Program-made: the position numbers and the translations under genes
Origin: Patescibacteria group bacterium
GTDB taxonomy: Bacteria; Patescibacteriota; Doudnabacteria; UBA920
Assembly (NCBI GenBank): GCA_023487095.1
Contig: JAMDEL010000048.1
Location: 1-10,539 of the forward strand
Direction of reading: 5' to 3'
DNA: 10,539 bases
In this document: positions 5,097 through 10,539 of the stretch, in pieces
How positions within the stretch are numbered: the stretch's first letter is position 1
How the letters are laid out: every line of letters starts with the position of its first letter
Notes under the pieces: model-generated
What the model saw: the letters and a program-made list of their open reading frames with translations, nothing else
Told to the model about the DNA's origin: nothing
The model's database searches: none

Positions 5097-5675
5097 ATGA
5101 AGTTTGCTGGTCTTTTCTTCCTGTTCTGTTTCGCCCTGTTTCCTCAGGACTTACAGAACCGAACAGTGGTAAAAACCCCTCTTGACTTTGGAGACCGGTG
5201 GTATATGACTTTCTGGTCCATTACCAACCTGAAAACCCAAACCTCCAATAACACCAACCTCTTCCCCGGTATCGGCTACCAAAGCAAGACTTGGTGGGCG
5301 GAGGCCATGTTGCAAAAGCAGTGGAGTAGTACCGGGGGCTTGTGGTCGGCGGATTTCCGTTTTCGCAAGCAACTCAACCACCGGCTGTCCGTGTACATTG
5401 AGCCTGCAGTGCTGTTCCCCTCTCTCGGACTGTATGAGTTTGTGGTGTTTGAGTCTCGGGTTGCAAAAGGGTTTTCGTTTGGGGCGGAAACGGAGAATGT
5501 CCATCGGCTAAGTAAGCAGTCGCTTGCCGCTGGGCCGCGGGTTGGCTACGCTTTGGGCAAGCGCTGGGGTTGGGAGTTTGCAACCGCGTTCGCTTACCGC
5601 TTCGTGCCCACCGGGAGCAGGGACGAAGCCCGGCTGTATTTTGTGGTCACCCGGCGCATCCGGCTCAGGCCCTAA
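5097..5675 (+). CDS. Predicted exported beta-rich protein of unknown function
   Basis: I do not recognise this 192-aa protein. It begins with a short signal-peptide-like segment (MK, then a hydrophobic run to about residue 15). The rest is dominated by alternating hydrophobic and polar stretches rich in aromatics: about 66-76, 83-93, 97-106, 113-130, 142-152, 158-169 and 178-190. Glycine, Asn or charged turns separate them, the pattern of a small beta-barrel or beta-sandwich. The C-terminus ends in arginines and proline, not the terminal aromatic typical of outer-membrane porins. There are no catalytic motifs. Evidence that it is a real gene is the perfect ribosome binding site, a promoter-like pair upstream and a 14-bp terminator just after the stop. 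It is divergent from the TrmB regulator, which may control it. A barrel would be unexpected in a CPR cell, which is thought to lack an outer membrane. Confidence 0.75.
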   Translation: MKFAGLFFLFCFALFPQDLQNRTVVKTPLDFGDRWYMTFWSITNLKTQTSNNTNLFPGIGYQSKTWWAEAMLQKQWSSTGGLWSADFRFRKQLNHRLSVYIEPAVLFPSLGLYEFVVFESRVAKGFSFGAETENVHRLSKQSLAAGPRVGYALGKRWGWEFATAFAYRFVPTGSRDEARLYFVVTRRIRLRP

Positions 5676-5687
5676 TTCGGCGCATCA

Positions 5688-5725
5688 AAAACACCGCCTC
5701 GTTTATTGAATCGAGGCGGTGTTTT
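5688..5725 (+). terminator. Bidirectional intrinsic terminator between the exported-protein gene and gyrA
   Basis: A perfect 14-bp stem (5688-5701 with 5712-5725) of GC-rich core and A/T ends around a 10-nt loop. The A run on one side and T run on the other make it usable by both convergent genes. Confidence 0.9.
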
Positions 5726-5732
5726 CTTTGGT

Positions 5733-8198
5733 TTAAATAATGGTAGCGCTGGCGACCTTGTCCCCTTCATCTAGGCGCATCACTCTCACGCCCTGGGTGG
5801 CGCGGCCGAGCGTGGAAACCGAATTGAGCGGCGTGCGGATGGTTTGGCCGGCTTTGGAAATAATGACCAAATCATGTTCTTCTTTGTTGTTCAGAATGTA
5901 CATAGCCACTATCTTGCCCGTCTTGGGCGTGACTTTGAGGGTCTTGATGCCGCTGCCCGAACGCTTCTGGACCTTGTAGTACGCGGCCTCGGTTTTTTTG
6001 CCTAAACCGTTTTCCGTAATCACCAAAACTTCCAAATCCTTGACATTGACCTCTTTCCTTATGATGTCCATGGAAATAATCTGGTCACCCTTCTTAAGCC
6101 GCATGCCGGTAACGCCGGAAGCGCTTCTGCCCATGGGGCGTACGTCTTTTTCCGAAAAGCGGATGGCCTGGCCGTTTTCCGTGGAGAGCATGATTTGGTC
6201 ATCACCCATGGAAATATCGGCCCACTTGAGTTCATCGCTGTCTTTAAGGTTTATGGCAATCATGCCGCTTCTCCTGACTTTGGCGAATTCTTCCTTGGCC
6301 GTCTTTTTTATGAGACCGTTCTTGGTGGCCATAATGAAGTACTTGGAAGCGTCTTTTTTGGACAGGGTCAGCACTGCCTGGGCAGTCTCCCCGTTTTGCA
6401 GCTGGAGGAAGTTTACCAAAGCCTGGCCCTTGGAAGTGCGGCTGCCTTCGGGCAGCTCGTAAACTTTGGTCTGGAAGACGCGTCCGCGGTTGGTGAAGAA
6501 CAGGATATCCTCATGGGTGTTTGAGGAGAGCATTTTGTCTACCACATCTTCCTCTTTAAGCGTCTGGCCAATAACCCCCTTGCCGCCACGGGCTTGTTGG
6601 CGGTAGGTGTCGGGTGCAAGCCTTTTGACGTAGCCGGATTTGGTAATGGTAATGATGACGTTTTGTTCGGGAATCAGGTCTTCGGCCGAGAAAGTGCCGA
6701 CTGCGTGCTTGACCACCTGGGTCCGGCGCTCGTCACCAAACCTCTCCTTCATTTCCACGACTTCTTTTTTAATAATGCCCAAAATCAGTTTTTTTGAGGC
6801 GAGAATCTTTTCCAGTTCGGCAATTAAAGCTCTTTTTTCTTTGAGTTCGTCATCTATCTTTTTTCTTTCCAAACCAGCCAAGGTCTGCAGGCGCATTTCC
6901 AAAATTGCGTCAGCCTGGATTTCGGTCAGTTTGAACTTCTTGATCAAATTGGCCTTGGCCTCTTCCTTGGTGGGGCTCTTCTTGATGGTGTTAATCACGG
7001 CGTCAATATTGTCTAACGCCTTTTTTAAGCCTTCCAGAATATGCGCCCGTTCTTTGGCTTTTTTAAGCTCAAATTCGGTACGGCGCCTGACGACAATCTG
7101 CCTATGCTCCAAATATTTTTCCAAAACAGTCTTGAGGTTTAAGACGTGCGGCTCAATGCCGTCCACCAGAGCCAGCATGTTCATGTGGAAGGTTTCCTGG
7201 AGCTGGGTGTAGGAAAAGAGCTGGTTTAAAATCTTGTTGGGCAGGCCGTCCTTTTTAATGTCTACGACAATCCTGACGCCGTCTTTGTCGGATTCGTCGC
7301 GCACGTCGCGGATGCCCTCAATCTTTTTGTCGCTCACCAGCTGGGCGATTTTTTCAAGCAAGGTGGCTTTGTTTACGCGGTAAGGGATTTCGTGGATTAG
7401 AATCTGGAAAGCGCCGGTTTTGGTTTCCGTAATTTCGGTTTTGGCGCGCATGACAATGCTGCCCTTGCCCGTGGCGTAGGCGTTTTTTATCGCGCTTTGG
7501 TCATAAATAATTCCGCCTGTGGGGAAATCCGGGCCCTTGATGAATTCCATCAGGTCTTCCACGGTAATTTCCGGGTCGTCAATCAGGCCAATAATGGCCT
7601 CACAGACCTCGGTCAGGTTGTGGGGCGGGATATCGGTGGCCATACCCACAGCAATGCCCAGGGTGCCATTTAGAAGCAGGTTAGGCAGCTTGCCAGGCAA
7701 AACAGCCGGCTCTTTCCGGGTGGCGTCGTAGTTGTCGCGCCAGTCTACGGTTTCCTTGTCCAGGTCCAAGAGGATTTCTTCGGCTTGGACAGACATCCGA
7801 GCTTCGGTGTAGCGCATGGCTGCGGCGCCGTCTCCGTCCATGGAGCCAAAGTTGCCTTGCCCGTCAATCAGCCGGTAGCGCATAGCAAAGCTCTGAGCCA
7901 TATGCACCATAGAATCGTAGACCGCGGTGTCCCCGTGCGGGTGGTATTTTCCCAAAACATCCCCGACCACAGCAGCGGACTTTCTGAATTTAACGTTATG
8001 CCTCAGGCCCATTTCGTGCATGGCGTACAGAATGCGGCGGTGGACCGGCTTCAGGCCGTCCCGGACATCCGGCAGGGCGCGGGAAACAATCACGCTCATG
8101 GCGTAGTCTAGGTATGATTCCTGCATCTCTGTCTGTATGTCTCGGGCCTTAACCAGGCCGACATTGTCTTTCAGTGGTTCTTTTGAGTCTTTAGGCAT
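5733..8198 (-). CDS. gyrA: DNA gyrase subunit A
   Basis: The 821-aa product is the DNA breakage-reunion subunit of gyrase, which acts with GyrB to introduce negative supercoils. The winged-helix domain shows [21 protein letters not shown] (residues 35-55) and the region equivalent to the quinolone-resistance segment, [13 protein letters not shown] (83-95). Thr91 and Asp95 stand at E. coli positions 83 and 87. The active-site Tyr130 is in [11 protein letters not shown] tower and coiled-coil region (about 365-490) with [17 protein letters not shown] precedes the C-terminal beta-pinwheel. The GyrA box reads QARGGKG (535-541), one residue from the canonical QRRGGKG, which favours GyrA over ParC. 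Length is close to typical. It is the last gene of an operon after the MBL-fold and small membrane genes. The ATG has no Shine-Dalgarno sequence. Confidence 0.97.
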   Translation of the reverse strand: MPKDSKEPLKDNVGLVKARDIQTEMQESYLDYAMSVIVSRALPDVRDGLKPVHRRILYAMHEMGLRHNVKFRKSAAVVGDVLGKYHPHGDTAVYDSMVHMAQSFAMRYRLIDGQGNFGSMDGDGAAAMRYTEARMSVQAEEILLDLDKETVDWRDNYDATRKEPAVLPGKLPNLLLNGTLGIAVGMATDIPPHNLTEVCEAIIGLIDDPEITVEDLMEFIKGPDFPTGGIIYDQSAIKNAYATGKGSIVMRAKTEITETKTGAFQILIHEIPYRVNKATLLEKIAQLVSDKKIEGIRDVRDESDKDGVRIVVDIKKDGLPNKILNQLFSYTQLQETFHMNMLALVDGIEPHVLNLKTVLEKYLEHRQIVVRRRTEFELKKAKERAHILEGLKKALDNIDAVINTIKKSPTKEEAKANLIKKFKLTEIQADAILEMRLQTLAGLERKKIDDELKEKRALIAELEKILASKKLILGIIKKEVVEMKERFGDERRTQVVKHAVGTFSAEDLIPEQNVIITITKSGYVKRLAPDTYRQQARGGKGVIGQTLKEEDVVDKMLSSNTHEDILFFTNRGRVFQTKVYELPEGSRTSKGQALVNFLQLQNGETAQAVLTLSKKDASKYFIMATKNGLIKKTAKEEFAKVRRSGMIAINLKDSDELKWADISMGDDQIMLSTENGQAIRFSEKDVRPMGRSASGVTGMRLKKGDQIISMDIIRKEVNVKDLEVLVITENGLGKKTEAAYYKVQKRSGSGIKTLKVTPKTGKIVAMYILNNKEEHDLVIISKAGQTIRTPLNSVSTLGRATQGVRVMRLDEGDKVASATII

Positions 8199-8233
8199 AG
8201 GGTTTAGATCAAAAAATTTTCTGCTCAGTTTAA

Positions 8234-8440
8234 TTATTTTTTCCTCAGGCTGCTGCTTATGTCATTGAAGCCCCGCGAGATGACTTGGAAAACCGAAACA
8301 TCTTTAGGGGTGTCTTTGTAATAGCGGGAAGCAAACATCCAGGCAACAATCAGGAAAGCGGCGGTTAATCCGGCCACTAGCCAGATAATCCTAACCTTTT
8401 CCCGATGCGATTTTTTTTGTAAGCTTTCAAATAAGCCCAT
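8234..8440 (-). CDS. Small single-pass membrane protein
   Basis: A 68-aa protein I cannot assign to a family. The charged N-terminal 17 residues (K/R/H rich) are followed by one hydrophobic helix (about 18-39, IIWLVAGL through VAWMFAS). The C-terminal tail (about 40-68) is polar and ends SSSLRKK. By the positive-inside rule the N-terminus is cytosolic. It lies 5 nt after the MBL-fold stop, with an AAGG motif 8 nt before its ATG, and 35 nt before gyrA, so it is a middle member of the operon. The tight spacing on both sides supports it being a real gene. Confidence 0.75.
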   Translation of the reverse strand: MGLFESLQKKSHREKVRIIWLVAGLTAAFLIVAWMFASRYYKDTPKDVSVFQVISRGFNDISSSLRKK

Positions 8441-8445
8441 ACTTT

Positions 8446-9072
8446 TTACCTTAAAGGTTCAAGCACAACAAGCTTCACGCCTTCCTCGGGCAAATCTTTT
8501 TTCTTAAAGCTGATTTTTTCCATTTCTTCTTTCTTGCCGCCCATTTCTTTAACGAATTTTTCTACCCCTAAAACAGGTAAAATTAAATCCTTCATCTTAT
8601 AGTGGGAAGGGATAACCATCTTAGGTTCAATTGCGTTTACTGCCTTGCTGGCAGCAGAGGCGGACATTACCGTGTTGCCGCCCACGGGCAAAATCAGCAC
8701 GTCAATATCGCCCAGGGATTCCAACTCTTCTTCTTTCAGGTTGAATTCTTTAATATGCGTCAGGTTTAAGATGCGGATGTCTTCGCTTTCAATCAGGAAG
8801 ACGGTGATGTACTTGTCGTCCTGTTTTAGGGGGATGCCGGTAATGGTTACGCCCTTAATATCATACTCACCCGGGTCCGAAGCATCAAAGTGTTCGCCCG
8901 AGATGCCCGAAGTGGCGCTGTAGAGGCTTTTGTTTTTTTGCGCCAGAACCAGAATGTCAGCCGCTCCCCTGGGTGGAACTAGCCCTGAGTCTTTATGGAA
9001 GGGGTCGGTAATGATCGTGGCTTCTTTGGTGGAAATTTTAAAACTGGAAAGGCCGAAATATTGGATTTGCAT
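8446..9072 (-). CDS. Metallo-beta-lactamase-fold protein lacking the metal-binding motif
   Basis: A 208-aa protein resembling the UPF0173/UlaG-like branch of the metallo-beta-lactamase fold: MQIQYFGLSSFKI at the start, ITDPF (21-25), a DPGEYDIKGVTITGI segment (66-80), GGNTVMSASAASKAV (131-145) and a late VIPSHYK (153-159). These enzymes normally carry HxHxDH after the first strands, where two zinc ions bind. Here the corresponding stretch reads LVLAQKNKSLYS (41-52) with no histidine. The usual H-x-GD segment is replaced by NLTHIKEF. It is therefore probably not a zinc hydrolase, and a structural or binding role is possible. It is the first gene of the gyrA operon, behind a good promoter, with no Shine-Dalgarno sequence. 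Confidence 0.8.
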   Translation of the reverse strand: MQIQYFGLSSFKISTKEATIITDPFHKDSGLVPPRGAADILVLAQKNKSLYSATSGISGEHFDASDPGEYDIKGVTITGIPLKQDDKYITVFLIESEDIRILNLTHIKEFNLKEEELESLGDIDVLILPVGGNTVMSASAASKAVNAIEPKMVIPSHYKMKDLILPVLGVEKFVKEMGGKKEEMEKISFKKKDLPEEGVKLVVLEPLR

Positions 9073-9148
9073 AAGCGAATTAATGGAATTTAAACAAAAT
9101 AAAAAACCTTAATAAATCGTTAGATTTTTTGGCTCATTTCATAAGCTA

Positions 9149-9177
9149 ATTATAACCTTTTTTGCCTTAAATGGCAA
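9149..9177 (-). promoter_or_regulatory. Promoter of the MBL-fold / membrane protein / gyrA operon
   Basis: On the minus strand TTGCCA (9177-9172), a 17-bp spacer and a perfect TATAAT (9154-9149). Transcription would start near 9142, giving an AT-rich leader of about 70 nt. The -35 box lies in a small inverted repeat (TTTGCC/GGCAAA, 9161-9178). Confidence 0.75.
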
Positions 9178-9211
9178 AGGATTTTTACCCGATTTTGCCC
9201 GGGTTTTGGGC

Positions 9212-9240
9212 TTGCCAAACCTCCTGCTTTTTGGTAGAAT
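9212..9240 (+). promoter_or_regulatory. Promoter of the S1 gene leader
   Basis: TTGCCA (9212-9217), a 17-bp spacer and TAGAAT (9235-9240). Its -35 hexamer is identical to that of the divergent gyrA-operon promoter, with 34 bp between the two. The start site is near 9247, at the first base of the pseudoknot. Confidence 0.75.
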
Positions 9241-9246
9241 ACCAAA

Positions 9247-9380
9247 GCTTACTTAGGGCAAGTGCCTGTGCTATAAAAATATTAATCCCAGTAAGCCAAT
9301 GTAAAAGGCACTTTAATAATTAATCGTGCGATTATTGATATTGCTTTTTGTTTATCGACTGCAGTAGTCGATTTTTATTT
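9247..9380 (+). promoter_or_regulatory. Structured leader of the S1 gene with predicted H-type pseudoknot
   Basis: Stem 1 is GCTTACT plus GGG (9247-9253, 9256-9258) pairing with CCC plus AGTAAGC (9287-9296), 10 bp with a 2-nt bulge. In its loop, AAGTGCC (9260-9266) is complementary to GGCACTT (9307-9313) downstream, so the two helices interlock as a pseudoknot. The crossing loop 9297-9306 is A-rich, as in many regulatory pseudoknots. A small TAATC/GATTA hairpin (9321-9334) and then a terminator follow. No known riboswitch was recognised. Autoregulation by S1 or sensing of a small molecule is possible. Confidence 0.55.
9354..9380 (+). terminator. Intrinsic terminator in the S1 leader (candidate attenuator)
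   Basis: ATCGACT (9354-9360) and AGTCGAT (9366-9372) form a 7-bp stem with a 5-nt loop, followed by a T-rich tract to 9380. It lies between the promoter and the S1 start codon on the same strand, 40 nt before the ATG, so S1 expression requires readthrough or regulated antitermination. Confidence 0.7.
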
Positions 9381-9420
9381 ATCCAGCAAAGTAATTCGCG
9401 ATTAAAGAAAGTTGATAATT

Positions 9421-10419
9421 ATGTCAGAAGAAATAGCGGTTCAGCCGGCCCCTCAGCCCGTAGTTTATAGCCCGGCTGCTCAGAAAGCCCAGACCATGCA
9501 GGACCTTTTGTCCGCAGGTGTGGAGATCAAGGTTTTAAAGCCCGGCGATATGGTAGAGGGCTCCCTGATTTCCGTGGGCAAGAACGAGGTCTATGTTGAT
9601 CTGGAAGGCTATGGCGTGGGCGTAGTCCGCGGCCGCGAGCTCTACGATGACCAGGCGACCTTAAATGCGCTCAAGCCCGGCGACAAGGTTTTTGTCTCCG
9701 TGGTTGACCCAGAAAACAAGGACGGCATCGTGGAATTGTCCATGCGCCAGGCCGGCCAGGAACGCGTGTGGCAGACCTTGAAAGAAAAAATGGACAAGAA
9801 AGAAGTTGTCCGCACAAAGATTCTGGAAGCCAATAAAGGCGGGCTTATGGTGGAAATCAACGGCGTGATTGGCTTTTTGCCGGTTTCCCAGCTGTCTTTA
9901 GAGCACTACCCCAGAGTGGAAGATGGGGACAAGAACAAGATTTTGCAGGTTTTAAACTCCTATGTTACCCAGTTGTTTGATGTCCAGATTATCACCGCTG
10001 ACAGCGACGAGGAAAAGCTGATTGTCAGCGAAAAGGCCGTGTTTGAGGAAGAAATGGAAGCCAAGCTGTCCCGCTTAAAAATCGGCCAGGTGGTGGAAGG
10101 CCTCATAACCGGCGTGGTGGATTTCGGCGCTTTCGTGAAATTCGGTGAGTTGGAAGGTTTGGTGCATATTTCCGAATTGGCCTGGCAGCGCATAGAAAAC
10201 CCGAAAGACATTGTCCACGTGGGCCAGAAAGTTACGGCCAAGGTCATTTCCATAGACAAGGGCCGTGTCTCCTTGTCCATTAAGCAGCTGATGGAAGACC
10301 CGTGGCTGGAAGCCGTGAAAAAATACCAAATCGGCCAGAAAGTTACCGGCCGGGTAACCAAGCTCATGCCTTTTGGCGTGTTTGTGGAACTGGATAAAGA
10401 TATCCAAGGGCTAGCCTGA
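9421..10419 (+). CDS. rpsA: 30S ribosomal protein S1, disrupted in its fourth S1 domain
   Basis: The readable part is 332 aa. After a Pro/Ala-rich start (MSEEIAVQPAP) come three S1 RNA-binding domains: about 39-110 (LKPGDMVEG through IVELSMRQ), about 125-205 (a divergent copy with GVIGFLPVSQLS) and about 217-290 (GQVVEGLITGVVDFGAFVKF, then GLVHISELAW). A fourth begins at about 301 (GQKVTGRVTKLMPFGVFVEL) and stops at KDIQGLA, where HISEL would be expected. S1 binds mRNA on the 30S subunit. The sequence after the TGA is a DUF378 fragment, so this is not a normal C-terminus. The ATG at 9421 was preferred over the TTG at 9412 because it gives a typical N-terminus; a weak AAAGAAAG lies 9 nt before it. 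Confidence 0.88.
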   Translation: MSEEIAVQPAPQPVVYSPAAQKAQTMQDLLSAGVEIKVLKPGDMVEGSLISVGKNEVYVDLEGYGVGVVRGRELYDDQATLNALKPGDKVFVSVVDPENKDGIVELSMRQAGQERVWQTLKEKMDKKEVVRTKILEANKGGLMVEINGVIGFLPVSQLSLEHYPRVEDGDKNKILQVLNSYVTQLFDVQIITADSDEEKLIVSEKAVFEEEMEAKLSRLKIGQVVEGLITGVVDFGAFVKFGELEGLVHISELAWQRIENPKDIVHVGQKVTAKVISIDKGRVSLSIKQLMEDPWLEAVKKYQIGQKVTGRVTKLMPFGVFVELDKDIQGLA

Positions 10420-10539
10420 ACTGGGGTCTCGTAGCCTTCAAGTTCAACCTGGTGAGCACACTGGTTGGCAAGTGGCCGACAGTGGAAATGTTGGTTTATC
10501 TCTTGGTGGGCCTTTCCGCTCTCTATGAGCTGGTCACCC
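10416..10539 (+). pseudogene. DUF378 family membrane protein fragment, no start
   Basis: From 10416, in the third base phase relative to S1, the frame reads LNWGLVAFKFNLVSTLVG and then MLVYLLVGLSALYELV to the window end. This matches the core of the small DUF378 membrane proteins ((GG)LNWGLVG...FNLV...LVG...YxLVGLxALY). Their first helix and the preceding Gly-Gly are missing: upstream bases belong to the S1 gene. There is no start codon or ribosome binding site, so as it stands it cannot be expressed as a normal DUF378 protein. It is either the scar of a deletion or the result of an assembly join near a contig end. Confidence 0.7.

Noticed and set aside
5083..5097. Four-codon mini-ORF (ATG CAG GAG GCG TAA) overlapping the next start as TAATG
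   Set aside because: It is explained by the ribosome binding site itself and is too short to distinguish from chance.
5740..8111. Several open frames opposite gyrA, and similar frames opposite the other genes
   Set aside because: They are shadows of strongly coding sequence, with no start signals or recognisable motifs.
5733..8198. Assignment as ParC (topoisomerase IV)
   Set aside because: A near-complete GyrA box (QARGGKG) and overall motif fit favour GyrA.
9412..9420. TTG start for S1
   Set aside because: It adds only three residues. The ATG at 9421 is a better codon and gives a normal N-terminus.
1..10539. CRISPR arrays, transposases, phage genes or attachment sites
   Set aside because: No regularly spaced repeats, transposase motifs or terminal inverted repeats were seen, and the tRNA has no adjacent integrase or duplicated 3' end.

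Overview
The window looks like part of a Candidate Phyla Radiation (Patescibacteria) genome. This rests on gene content and style, not on a marker phylogeny. The genes are short and tightly packed. RsmI lacks its C-terminal domain. A CofE-like ligase occurs with no F420 genes nearby. The S1 protein is built from four repeats. A multi-domain membrane protease ends in a small helical domain of a kind common in this group. Most genes have little or no Shine-Dalgarno sequence. Base composition is moderate, and the promoters are clear sigma-70 types with 17-bp spacers.

Layout, left to right. (1) 1-1076, minus strand: the start of yebC, then rsmI. Upstream of them is a roughly 220-nt stretch that reads as a separate structured RNA, with its own consensus promoter, a closing helix, several hairpins and a long terminator. 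(2) 1077-3414, minus strand: a membrane-anchored S1C (HtrA/trypsin-like) serine protease translationally coupled to a CofE-like gamma-glutamyl ligase. (3) 3472-3625, plus strand: a tRNA-Ile with anticodon UAU, with its own promoter and a terminator shared with the convergent gene. (4) 3624-5725: a TrmB-family regulator plus a HAD hydrolase (minus), divergent from an exported beta-rich protein of unknown function (plus). The two promoters overlap, and repeats that could be an operator lie beside them. (5) 5733-9177, minus strand: an operon of a degenerate metallo-beta-lactamase-fold protein, a 68-aa membrane protein and gyrA. (6) 9212-10539, plus strand: a promoter, a leader with a predicted pseudoknot and a terminator (likely an attenuator), and a ribosomal protein S1 gene. 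Within its fourth S1 domain the S1 gene switches abruptly to a fragment of a DUF378 membrane protein.

The housekeeping content covers translation (rsmI, yebC, S1, tRNA) and DNA topology (gyrA). The observations most worth following up are the two structured RNAs (about 815-1038 minus and 9247-9380 plus), the rare tRNA-Ile(UAU), the divergent TrmB/exported-protein module, the metallo-beta-lactamase-fold protein without its metal motif, and the S1/DUF378 junction, which may be an assembly chimera. No CRISPR array, transposase or phage gene was seen.
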